This document shows positions 26,245 through 33,225 of a stretch of 55,255 nt of DNA, in pieces; within the stretch, counting starts at the first letter, position 1; the number at the start of each line of letters is the position of its first letter. This stretch comes from Eubacteriaceae bacterium Marseille-Q4139 (GTDB taxonomy: Bacteria > Bacillota > Clostridia > Lachnospirales > Lachnospiraceae), in contig JAGTTQ010000001.1 of assembly GCA_018223415.1 (NCBI GenBank), positions 1 through 55,255 on the forward strand. Reading direction: 5' to 3'. The notes beneath the pieces are model-generated. The model had not been told where the DNA came from. It was given only the letters and a program-made list of their open reading frames with translations, and made no database searches. Both the position numbers and the translations under genes were made by a program.

Positions 26245-27638
26245 TTTACGCCCTCTCTCGTATCCTCTAAGACAATTCCCCTCTCAAGAAGCTGTCCGCG
26301 GATCTCATCGGCCAGTGCAAAGTTCTTCTCCTTCCTTGCCGCCTGCCGCTTTGCAATCAGCTCCTCAATCTCGGAGTCCAGGATTTCTTCCTTCTTCTCC
26401 GTGATGATGCCCATGATATCGCAGAGCTTCTCGATAGTCTCCTTAAGCCAGGACACATACGCCGCCGTGCTGTTCTCATTCGCCGTGGAGTTTGCAAGCT
26501 TCACAAGCTCAAAGACGGCGGAAATGGCGTCAGCCGTGTTGAAGTCGTCGTCCATGGCCGCCTCGTATTTGGCAACCAGCTCCTCGCCTGTTTTCTTATT
26601 TTCCAGTTCTCCTGCCGTCAGCTCAGTGCCCTCAGCCTTTAAAAGCAGGTCCTTTAACTTCTCAACGCCTGTGAGGATCCGCTCAAGGCCGTTTTTCGAC
26701 GCCTCCATGAGCTCGGCGCTGAAGTTTAACGGGCTGCGGTAGTGGGCGCTTAACATGAAGAAGCGGAGCACCTGGAGATCGTATTTTTCGCTGATCTCCC
26801 GCACCGTAAAGAAGTTTCCGAGGGACTTGGACATCTTCTTATTGTCAATATTTAAAAATCCGTTGTGCATCCAGTATTTTGCGAAGGTCTTTCCGTTGGC
26901 CGCCTCGCTCTGGGCAATCTCATTTTCATGATGCGGGAAAATCAGATCCTCGCCGCCTGCGTGGATGTCGATTTCCTCGCCCAGGTAGCGCTTCGCCATA
27001 ACCGAGCACTCAATATGCCAGCCGGGACGGCCCTCGCACCAGGGGGACTCCCAGAAAGGCTCGCCTTCCTTTTTCGGCTTCCAGAGCACGAAATCGTTGC
27101 TGTCCTCCTTATCCTCTTCGCCCGTCACCTTAAGCTCCCGAAAGCCCGACTGGAGATCGTCCAGGTTCTTATGGGACAGCTTTCCGTAGTCCTTAAATTT
27201 CCGCACACGGAAATAAACCGTGCCGTCCTTTGCCACATAGGCATAGCCCTTTTCAATCAGCGTCCCGATCATCTCCAGCATGCCGCAGATCTCCTCGGTG
27301 GCCTTCGGGTTCTTCGTGGCCGGCTTTATGTTCATGGCGTCCATGTCCTTTTTGCATTCCTCGATATAGCGCCTCGAAACAGTGTCGGCATCGACGCCTT
27401 CCTCGATGGCTTTTTTGATGATTTTATCGTCCACGTCCGTGAAGTTGGAGACGTAGTTCACCTCATAGCCCTTATACTCAAAATACCGTCTGACCGTGTC
27501 AAAGACGATCATCGGCCTTGCGTTCCCGATATGGATTAAATTATACACGGTCGGGCCGCACACATACATTTTTACTTTGCCCGGCTCCACCGGCACAAAC
27601 TCTTCTTTCCTTTTTGAAAGAGTATTATAAATTTTCAT
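26229..27638 (-). CDS. cysS: cysteinyl-tRNA synthetase
   Basis: Class I aminoacyl-tRNA synthetase charging tRNA-Cys, 469 aa. The HIGH-type motif is in CGPTVYNLIHIGNARP, whose first Cys is a zinc ligand. Further zinc ligands lie around WHIECSVMA and HHENE, and the KMSKS loop is NKKMSKSLGNFF. The C-terminal anticodon-binding helical domain is complete. The gene is 38 bp after ispF on the same strand. No T-box leader is visible because there is no room upstream. Confidence 0.97.
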   Translation of the reverse strand: MKIYNTLSKRKEEFVPVEPGKVKMYVCGPTVYNLIHIGNARPMIVFDTVRRYFEYKGYEVNYVSNFTDVDDKIIKKAIEEGVDADTVSRRYIEECKKDMDAMNIKPATKNPKATEEICGMLEMIGTLIEKGYAYVAKDGTVYFRVRKFKDYGKLSHKNLDDLQSGFRELKVTGEEDKEDSNDFVLWKPKKEGEPFWESPWCEGRPGWHIECSVMAKRYLGEEIDIHAGGEDLIFPHHENEIAQSEAANGKTFAKYWMHNGFLNIDNKKMSKSLGNFFTVREISEKYDLQVLRFFMLSAHYRSPLNFSAELMEASKNGLERILTGVEKLKDLLLKAEGTELTAGELENKKTGEELVAKYEAAMDDDFNTADAISAVFELVKLANSTANENSTAAYVSWLKETIEKLCDIMGIITEKKEEILDSEIEELIAKRQAARKEKNFALADEIRGQLLERGIVLEDTREGVKWKRA

Positions 27639-27675
27639 ATCTGCTCCTTTTTTCCTGCATTTTTATAAAACAGCA

Positions 27676-28221
27676 TCAGCTTTCCGTCCCATGACAGCCC
27701 TGACAGCCGCCGCAGCCACGTGGAAGCCGGTCCTCCAGGCTGTAATCCGCCACCGTGGAAAGAAGCGTGACGGCCTGGGCCGCAATGCCCTCACCGGCGC
27801 CGGTAAAGCCAAGGCCCTCTTCTGTGGTGGCCTTGATGTTCACCTGGTTTTCCTCGATCCCGAGGGCTGAAGCGATGTTTGTCACCATCTGTTCCCGGTA
27901 CGGAAAAAGCTTTGGCCTCTGGGCGATGACCGTCGCGTCGATGTTTTCCACCAGGAAACCGTTTTCCTGAAGGAGCACGGCCACGTGCCGCAGAAGCTCC
28001 ATGCTGGAAATGCCTTTATATTTCTCGTCTGTGTCCGGGAAGTGGCGGCCGATATCGCCGAGCGCCGCGGCGCCCAGGAGAGCGTCCATAACTGCATGGA
28101 GCAGCACGTCCGCGTCGGAATGGCCCAAAAGGCCTTTTTCATACGGGATGTCTACCCCGCCGATGATAAGCCGCCGTCCCTCTGAAAGACGGTGTACGTC
28201 ATATCCCTGTCCGATTCGCAT
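27676..28221 (-). CDS. ispF: 2-C-methyl-D-erythritol 2,4-cyclodiphosphate synthase with Cys-rich tail
   Basis: MEP-pathway enzyme forming the cyclodiphosphate precursor of isoprenoids. The zinc-binding segment RIGQGYDVHRL (Asp, His) starts at residue 2. LGHSDADVLLHAVMDALLGAAALGDIG and ATTEEGLGFTG are the other signatures. Start at 28221 behind AAAGGAG. The longer frame to 28281 overlaps the lipid kinase gene and lacks an SD. The enzyme normally ends near residue 158. Here about 20 extra residues follow, ending RGCGGCQGCHG, three cysteines and a histidine in an unusual tail. Confidence 0.94.
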   Translation of the reverse strand: MRIGQGYDVHRLSEGRRLIIGGVDIPYEKGLLGHSDADVLLHAVMDALLGAAALGDIGRHFPDTDEKYKGISSMELLRHVAVLLQENGFLVENIDATVIAQRPKLFPYREQMVTNIASALGIEENQVNIKATTEEGLGFTGAGEGIAAQAVTLLSTVADYSLEDRLPRGCGGCQGCHGTES

Positions 28222-28241
28222 AAGGACTCCTTTCACATTTT

Positions 28242-29177
28242 TTAGCTCATTCCAATCATCCGGATCTTCTTCCCGATGCACCGCACCTCAATATCCTGCT
28301 GGCAGAGGCAGCTCTCGCCGTCCACATGGACAGCCATGGGCTTTGCAAGACGCACCGAGGCCTCCCGGCACTCAAAGATCCGAACGCCCCGCTCCCGCTT
28401 TTTAATTCCGACAATCACATCCAAAAGGATCGGGATCATCTTCCGCTTCTTCGAGGAATTCCCCACATATACCGTAAGAAGGCCGTCGTCTACTTCCGCG
28501 TTTTCAGGCACCTTTTTCCGCTTGCCTTCCTCCCTGTGGATCTTGAACGTCATGAAATAGATATGGTTAAACTCTACCTTTTTATACCCATCCAGCAGAA
28601 TATAGCCCTTCGTCGGCTTTGCCAGGATGAGCTGCTTTAAGCCGAGGAAGAAGTAGAGGAACCGCGTCAGGCGGAACCGGCACATCTGCTTTCTCGCAGA
28701 GCAGCAGAGAAAATTATGGCAGATGGCCGCATCCAGGCCAATCCCGCACCGGCCGGCAAACCTTCGGTTGAAGATAGCATCGTCGCCGCCGCAGGTCAGC
28801 ACGCCGTAATCCAGCATCCGGTAATATTTCGGGTGCAGGATCCGCCGGATCTGCCGTTTCACCTGGCGGAAGGACTGGAAGCCTTTGGAAAGCGCATTGC
28901 GGAAACCGGCCGGCACATACCCCAGGGTCAGCGGCCCCTGAAAGGAAACGCCATTCAATACTTCGTTGTACGTCCCCTCCCCGCCTACCACCACAAGGAT
29001 CTTGGCACTGGCTTTATCGGCCGTCAGCTTCCTTGCGATTTCCGCAGCATCCCCCTGATTCTCCGTAAAAAAGACACGGTACTCCTGCCGTTCCTTCTCA
29101 AGCTGCCATTCCAGTCTTTTCCATATAAGATAGCCCCTTCCCGCGCCTGCGCTGGGATTTACGATAAACTGATACAT
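28242..29177 (-). CDS. diacylglycerol kinase-family lipid kinase
   Basis: A 311-aa soluble kinase of the DagK/YegS fold. It has an N-terminal nucleotide-binding domain (FIVNPSAGAGRG at the very start) and a C-terminal beta domain (VHVDGES). The family's nucleotide motif, normally GGDGT, reads GGEGTYNEVLNG here, a conservative Asp-to-Glu change. The lipid substrate is not certain. Start at 29177 because GGAGGG lies 5 nt before that ATG. The neighbour ispF follows after 20 bp on the same strand, and a -10-like TATACT is at 29216-29221. Confidence 0.88.
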   Translation of the reverse strand: MYQFIVNPSAGAGRGYLIWKRLEWQLEKERQEYRVFFTENQGDAAEIARKLTADKASAKILVVVGGEGTYNEVLNGVSFQGPLTLGYVPAGFRNALSKGFQSFRQVKRQIRRILHPKYYRMLDYGVLTCGGDDAIFNRRFAGRCGIGLDAAICHNFLCCSARKQMCRFRLTRFLYFFLGLKQLILAKPTKGYILLDGYKKVEFNHIYFMTFKIHREEGKRKKVPENAEVDDGLLTVYVGNSSKKRKMIPILLDVIVGIKKRERGVRIFECREASVRLAKPMAVHVDGESCLCQQDIEVRCIGKKIRMIGMS

Positions 29178-29267
29178 GGAACCCTCCGATTGCATACCCT
29201 GTTCTTATCTAAGATAGTATAACACAGAATAGCGAAAAAAGATAAGAAAATTTCTATAAAAAAACTA

Positions 29268-29296
29268 TTGACATTTTTTGCGATTCAGGTTATACT
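29268..29296 (+). promoter_or_regulatory. promoter of the tRNA-Val/tRNA-Met unit
   Basis: TTGACA (29268-29273), 17-bp spacer, TATACT (29291-29296), about 40 bp before tRNA-Val. A strong consensus promoter. Confidence 0.8.
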
Positions 29297-29336
29297 ACTC
29301 AAGCAATCGCGGTTGAGACAACTTACCGCTTTATAC

Positions 29337-29409
29337 GGGGTGTTAGCTCAGCTGGGAGAGCATCTGCCTTACAAGCAGAGGGTCATAGGTTCGAGCCCTA
29401 TACGCCCCA
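29337..29409 (+). tRNA. tRNA-Val (TAC)
   Basis: 73-nt cloverleaf: acceptor GGGGTGT/ACGCCCC with one G-T pair, anticodon loop CTTACAA (TAC), T-loop TTCGAGC. Discriminator A, CCA not encoded. Confidence 0.96.
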
Positions 29410-29432
29410 CTTATTTTCCTAAATTTATATAT

Positions 29433-29506
29433 GGCGGAATAGCTCAGTTGGCTAGAGCACACGGTTCATACCCGTGGTGTCGAGAGTTCAAATCTCCCTT
29501 CCGCTA
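29433..29506 (+). tRNA. tRNA-Met (CAT), first copy
   Basis: 74-nt cloverleaf with the G1-T72 pair seen in Gram-positive elongator tRNA-Met. Anticodon loop TTCATAC, T-loop TTCAAAT. Identical over its full length to the copy at 33089-33162. CCA is not encoded. Confidence 0.95.
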
Positions 29507-29514
29507 CTTTCGTG

Positions 29515-29555
29515 AAACCGGGAATTCTCCATAACGAATTCCCGGGTTTTCTTTT
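29515..29555 (+). terminator. terminator of the tRNA-Val/tRNA-Met unit
   Basis: Stem AAACCGGGAATTC (29515-29527) with GAATTCCCGGGTTT (29536-29549), followed by TCTTTTT. Confidence 0.85.
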
Positions 29556-29587
29556 TGTAACATTTCTGTTAAACTTAATTTTCAGAA

Positions 29588-29830
29588 TTATTGTATCTCC
29601 TGCTCCAGCATTTCAAAAATGGGGTGTGTAAAAAAATCTCCTAGACTGATCTCAAAGCCATCACAGATTTTTTTCACGGTCGAAAGGGTAATATTTTTTC
29701 TAGTATCATCAAAGATACTATAAATAGTCGATGGCGTTACTCCACAGACATTTGCCAGTTCATTATAGGCCATTCCCCTTTCCTTACAAAGTAATTCAAT
29801 TCTTTTTGCCGCTGCTTGTTTCACATTCAT
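29588..29830 (-). CDS. XRE-family HTH regulator
   Basis: An 80-aa single-domain Cro/CI-type DNA-binding protein. The HTH spans about residues 20-45 (MAYNELANVCGVTPSTIYSIF), followed by a helix typical of the fold (NITLSTVKKICDGFEISLGDFF). AGAGAGG precedes the start. It is divergent from the zinc-ribbon operon starting at 29972. A palindromic sequence overlapping that operon's -35 is the probable operator, so this is likely its local regulator. Confidence 0.88.
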   Translation of the reverse strand: MNVKQAAAKRIELLCKERGMAYNELANVCGVTPSTIYSIFDDTRKNITLSTVKKICDGFEISLGDFFTHPIFEMLEQEIQ

Positions 29831-29888
29831 ATTTTATCCTCTCTTCTGTTTATTTCTTAAGTATCATTGAAGAAAGAATATATTTTTA

Positions 29889-29916
29889 TACGCGACAGCG
29901 TGTACGCACTTGCGTA
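29889..29916. promoter_or_regulatory. nested palindrome, candidate XRE operator
   Basis: TACGC (29889-29893) and GCGTA (29912-29916) enclose the palindrome GCGTGTACGC (29898-29907). The right arm overlaps the -35 of the rightward promoter, a position suited to repression. Confidence 0.5.
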
Positions 29917-29938
29917 TATTGTTAAAATATGATATGAT
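29910..29938 (+). promoter_or_regulatory. promoter of the zinc-ribbon operon
   Basis: TTGCGT (29910-29915), 17-bp spacer, TATGAT (29933-29938), about 34 bp upstream of the start at 29972. Confidence 0.6.
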
Positions 29939-29971
29939 AACTAAATGAAAATGCAGAAAGGGAGGAGAAAA

Positions 29972-30493
29972 ATGCTGGAAAAAATCAAGGGAAGCATAAA
30001 TAAAGGCCTGTTATCTGCCAGCGTCAATTCCAGTACTTTTTTTGAAATCGAAAAGATCAAAGGAAAGGCAGAAAAAGAAAAATCTGAAATCAAACAACTA
30101 TTTAGCGAATTAGGAAAACAAGTCTATGAGTTATGGAAAGCTGATCATTTTGATCCCACTGTAATCAATAGTATTTGTGAAAGAGTCCAGGGCAAAGAAC
30201 TTACTTTAGACACATACCAGAAAGAAATAGAGCACTTGGAAGCGGAACGCAGCAGAGTTCTTAGAGAAGCAAATATGCAGGCAGAAAAGTCCTCTGCCAG
30301 CTGCCCTGTTTGCGGCGCAACAAACACAATGGGCGGTAAGTTCTGTGTCCATTGTGGTGCTCTTTTACCAGATTTTTCTTCTAATCCAAAATGTGGCACC
30401 AAAAAAATATGTAGCTGTGGAGCAACCAACAGCCAAAGCGCAAAATTCTGCATTTCATGTGGAAAATCACTTCTAGAGGAGGAAAAAGAATAA
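29972..30493 (+). CDS. coiled-coil protein with two C-terminal zinc ribbons
   Basis: A 173-aa cytoplasmic protein. Residues about 15-110 are charged and helical with coiled-coil character. Two short zinc-ribbon motifs follow: CPVCGATNTMGGKFCVHCG and CSCGATNSQSAKFCISCG. No enzymatic motif. Start at 29972 because GGGAGGAGAAAA precedes it; the ATG at 29945 has no SD. It overlaps the next gene by 1 bp (TAATG), so the two are translationally coupled. The role is unknown. The shared zinc-ribbon theme with its neighbours suggests one small complex (inference). Confidence 0.8.
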   Translation: MLEKIKGSINKGLLSASVNSSTFFEIEKIKGKAEKEKSEIKQLFSELGKQVYELWKADHFDPTVINSICERVQGKELTLDTYQKEIEHLEAERSRVLREANMQAEKSSASCPVCGATNTMGGKFCVHCGALLPDFSSNPKCGTKKICSCGATNSQSAKFCISCGKSLLEEEKE

Positions 30494-30927
30494 TGAAAAA
30501 AATGTTTTGTCCAGAATGTGGCAGTTTAGTTGAAGAAGGGAACACTTTCTGTCCGGAATGCGGAAAAGAAATCCATCGGTCGGTTCCTGCTTCAAACGAA
30601 CCCAAAAATCCTACATTTACAAAAGCATCCGGTTTCTTTTGGATTCGATTATTTATGGCCATGACAGGTGTTATTCTCATTTTTGCCATATTGATCCTGA
30701 TCGTTGGTTTAACTATTGCAATTAACGAAGGGGAAACCATGATCTTCTTCATAGGATTATCCGTCTTTGTTGCAATTCTATATACCGTAACCATCTCTAT
30801 GGTATTTGGCTCCATGGCAATGAATATAGAGAAAATGACAAATCAGTTCGCCTATATCCAAAAAGCACAGGAAAATCAGCTGGCACTTTTAAAGCAGCTT
30901 TCCGCTCAGCATACAAAAGGAGAATAA
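30493..30927 (+). CDS. zinc-ribbon membrane protein
   Basis: A 144-aa protein. An N-terminal zinc ribbon (CPECGSLVEEGNTFCPECG, residues about 5-25) is followed by a linker and two membrane helices (about 45-75 and 80-105), then a cytoplasmic helical tail. Start at 30493 with GAGGAGG upstream and a 1-bp overlap with the previous stop. Middle gene of a three-gene operon. Function unknown. Confidence 0.8.
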   Translation: MKKMFCPECGSLVEEGNTFCPECGKEIHRSVPASNEPKNPTFTKASGFFWIRLFMAMTGVILIFAILILIVGLTIAINEGETMIFFIGLSVFVAILYTVTISMVFGSMAMNIEKMTNQFAYIQKAQENQLALLKQLSAQHTKGE

Positions 30928-30931
30928 ACTC

Positions 30932-31126
30932 ATGAAAAAAATCACCCTGTTTCTTATTATCATGAGCACTGTGGTATTTACGGCAGCATGCACAAAGCAT
31001 TGTAGTATAGAAGGATGCGAAAATGAAATATACAAAGAGGGACTTTGCAAAAAACATTATTATATAAATCAAGGAGCCGATGCAGTAGAAGATGTAGTCA
31101 ACGGAATCATGGATATCATTAAATGA
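30932..31126 (+). CDS. small lipoprotein with treble-clef-like Cys/His motif
   Basis: A 64-aa precursor with a lipoprotein signal peptide and lipobox (FTAAC, Cys at about residue 20). The mature part carries CSIEGCENEIYKEGLCKKHYY, a Cys-Cys-Cys-His spacing of zinc-knuckle type. It lies 4 bp after the membrane gene behind AAAAGGAG. Third member of the operon, probably anchored outside the membrane. Function unknown. Confidence 0.75.
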   Translation: MKKITLFLIIMSTVVFTAACTKHCSIEGCENEIYKEGLCKKHYYINQGADAVEDVVNGIMDIIK

Positions 31127-31257
31127 CAATTTCTTCATGCTATAAGTTTGAACGAGGGTGTCCCAAAAGTCATGAAGTGACTTGAGGGGATACCCTCTTT
31201 TTCTGAAAAAATAGAGAACGGTTACCACGCCGTTCTCCATTTCCCCTTATTATGTGA

Positions 31258-31269
31258 TATAATAAGGTA
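31258..31269 (+). promoter_or_regulatory. extended -10 promoter giving a leaderless transposase mRNA
   Basis: TGATATAAT (TATAAT at 31258-31263) ends 5 nt before the ATG at 31269, exactly the spacing seen at 22044-22055 in the other IS type. No SD is present. Confidence 0.6.
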
Positions 31270-32804
31270 TGCTCACATTTAAAGATTATACTACGGATCA
31301 ATTACAATTACCACTATCTTTTGAAGATTTTATACCGGAAAATCATCTGGTGCGGGTCGTAAATACCATCGTGGACAGTTTGGACCTGTCTTCACTCTAC
31401 GGCAGATACAAAGAGGGCGGATGCCCTGCTTATCACCCACGGATGATGCTGAAGGTTATGATCTATTCTTATTCTCAGAAAGTTTATTCCTCCCGCATGA
31501 TCGCAAAAGCTCTTCGTGAAAATGTTAATTTCATGTGGATCGCTGGTGGAAATCAACCGGATTTTCGTACCGTCAATCGCTTTCGCCTTCACATGAAAGA
31601 CATCATCGAGGATGTGTTCTTTGAAGTGGTCAAACTCCTGATCGAGAAAAACTATATCAAGCTTCAGAATTACTTTTTGGATGGCACAAAGATCGAGGCT
31701 AACGCCAATAAGTATTCTTTCGTATGGAACAAGTCCGTCCGTAATTATGACCGGAAACTAGATGAAAAGATCAAGAACCATCTCCGGGAGATCGACCGGA
31801 TTGTGGCGGAAGAAAATCAGATTTATCTGGAAGAAGACCTGGAGGAAAAGGGGGAGCATACCCAGATCACCGCAGAACAGGTGGCAGCTGTTGTGGAGAG
31901 CATCGACAAAAAGTTGGAACAAGAGCCAGGAAATAAACAGCTGAAGAAAAAATCCAAAGAATTTAAAAAGGATATCCTTCCCAGGAAACAGAAATACGAA
32001 AAATCCCTGGAAACCTTTCGTGGAAGGAACAGCTATTCAAAAACAGACCAGGGTGCCACTTTTATGAGGATGAAAGAAGATGCCATGTTAAACGGCCAGC
32101 TAAAACCTGGCTATAACATCCAGATCGGGACAGAGAACCGATATATCGTGGGCTTTACCATACATCCCAACCCAACCGATACGAAAACAATGATCCCGCA
32201 CCTAAGGCACCTGGAAGAAAAACTGGGGTGTTTACCGGAAAACGTGATCGCGGATGCAGGATATGGGAGCGAAGAGAATTATGAATATTTAGAAGAAAAG
32301 AAGGTAGGCTGTTATGTAAAATACAACAAATTTCACTGGGAGAAGAAAAAGAAAAACCGGGAGAACCCTTATCTGGCGGAGAATCTGCCCTATCTGCCGG
32401 AATCAGACAGCTTTGTCTGCAGAAATGGGAAACGGCTGGTGCATGTGGGAAACCGAAAATATGTAACAGAAGCCGGCTATGAAACTAGGCGGGATTATTA
32501 CCGGTGTGAAGACTGCAGCGGCTGCCACTATGCATCAGAATGTAAGCATACGGAAAAGAACCGCACGGTCCGGGTATCCCACCGGTTGAATGAACTGAAA
32601 AGAAAAGCAAACGAGAACCTTTGTTCCGAAAAAGGACTGGTACTGCGTTCACAAAGGGTTGTGGAAGTGGAACAGGTCTTTGGGAGGATCAAAGGCTGTT
32701 GGTCGTTCCGTCGTTTTCACTTGCGCGGAGCGGATAAGGTAAAAATAGAGTGGGGACTGTTAGCAATCGCCCATAACATCACAAAGATGGCGCTGGAGAG
32801 ATGA
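31269..32804 (+). CDS. IS1182-family transposase, type B
   Basis: A 511-aa DDE transposase. The N-terminal domain contains CPAYHPRMMLKVMIYSYSQK. The catalytic Asp residues lie in YFLDGTKIEANANKYSF and NVIADAGYGSEENYEY. The Cys cluster is YRCEDCSGCHYASEC, and the C-terminal RVVEVEQVFGRIKG carries the last Glu. A charged insertion of about 80 residues sits between the first and second catalytic blocks. It looks intact. It is only moderately similar to the transposase at 22055, so it represents a different IS of the same family. Confidence 0.95.
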   Translation: MLTFKDYTTDQLQLPLSFEDFIPENHLVRVVNTIVDSLDLSSLYGRYKEGGCPAYHPRMMLKVMIYSYSQKVYSSRMIAKALRENVNFMWIAGGNQPDFRTVNRFRLHMKDIIEDVFFEVVKLLIEKNYIKLQNYFLDGTKIEANANKYSFVWNKSVRNYDRKLDEKIKNHLREIDRIVAEENQIYLEEDLEEKGEHTQITAEQVAAVVESIDKKLEQEPGNKQLKKKSKEFKKDILPRKQKYEKSLETFRGRNSYSKTDQGATFMRMKEDAMLNGQLKPGYNIQIGTENRYIVGFTIHPNPTDTKTMIPHLRHLEEKLGCLPENVIADAGYGSEENYEYLEEKKVGCYVKYNKFHWEKKKKNRENPYLAENLPYLPESDSFVCRNGKRLVHVGNRKYVTEAGYETRRDYYRCEDCSGCHYASECKHTEKNRTVRVSHRLNELKRKANENLCSEKGLVLRSQRVVEVEQVFGRIKGCWSFRRFHLRGADKVKIEWGLLAIAHNITKMALER

Positions 32805-33036
32805 ACATCCAGTGCTGTTTTTCATGTAAAAGCCCTTTTCAGCAATATAAGAAGAGGATGCCCCTCTCTATGATTTTTAATCAATCATAGTTTTGGGACA
32901 CCCTCGTTCTTCTTATTTCGGCAACAGTATGCTACACAAATCTATTTTTCCGATAATAAAATCATTTGCATGATTTATGTAACAGGAACATTGTCCAAAC
33001 TGTCTAAAAATTATATTTTTTTAGTACAACTTCTTC

Positions 33037-33065
33037 TTGACAAATCCTGGAAAGTGTAGTAAAGT
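33037..33065 (+). promoter_or_regulatory. promoter of the second tRNA-Met
   Basis: TTGACA (33037-33042), 17-bp spacer, TAAAGT (33060-33065), 24 bp before the tRNA. The interval 32805-33036 otherwise holds only the IS right end and AT-rich sequence. Confidence 0.7.
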
Positions 33066-33088
33066 ATAGAAGTCTTAAAAATACCTAT

Positions 33089-33162
33089 GGCGGAATAGCT
33101 CAGTTGGCTAGAGCACACGGTTCATACCCGTGGTGTCGAGAGTTCAAATCTCCCTTCCGCTA
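33089..33162 (+). tRNA. tRNA-Met (CAT), second copy and integration target
   Basis: Identical to the tRNA at 29433-29506. Its T-arm and 3' acceptor strand form the left attachment repeat (33138-33163) of the integrative element that follows, so the gene was kept intact on integration. Confidence 0.95.
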
Positions 33163-33163
33163 C
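33138..33163 (+). repeat. attL, 26-bp attachment repeat
   Basis: Runs from the T-arm of tRNA-Met through the discriminator plus one base, and is identical to 39288-39313. The two copies bracket an integrase gene, as expected for tRNA-targeted tyrosine recombinases. Confidence 0.92.
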
Positions 33164-33167
33164 TTTA

Positions 33168-33195
33168 AAACCCTTGAGTTTTCAAGGGTTTTTCT
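33168..33195 (+). terminator. terminator behind tRNA-Met supplied by the element
   Basis: AAACCCTTGA/TCAAGGGTTT stem followed by TTCT. It lies just inside the element, 5 bp after attL, and replaces the host terminator now stranded beyond attR (39319-39351). Confidence 0.8.
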
Positions 33196-33204
33196 ATTTT
33201 CCGT

Positions 33205-33224
33205 TTGAGTACCTTTGAGTACCT
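33205..33224 (+). repeat. left arm-type integrase sites
   Basis: Two copies of TTGAGTACCT (33205-33214, 33215-33224) in direct tandem at the 3' edge of the integrase gene. The same decamer is repeated near the right end (39212-39233), as in arm sites bound by the N-terminal domain of Tn916-type integrases. Confidence 0.7.
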
Positions 33225-33225
33225 C

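Larger units (their letters stand above)
31150..32909 (+). mobile_element. IS1182-family insertion sequence, type B
   Basis: 1760 bp bounded by a perfect 19-bp inverted repeat starting GAACGAGGGTGTCCC (31150-31168 and 32891-32909). Subterminal hairpins occur at both ends, and one transposase gene lies inside. It differs in sequence from copy A but has the same organisation. No convincing target duplication was found. It lies between the lipoprotein gene and the second tRNA-Met. Confidence 0.92.
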
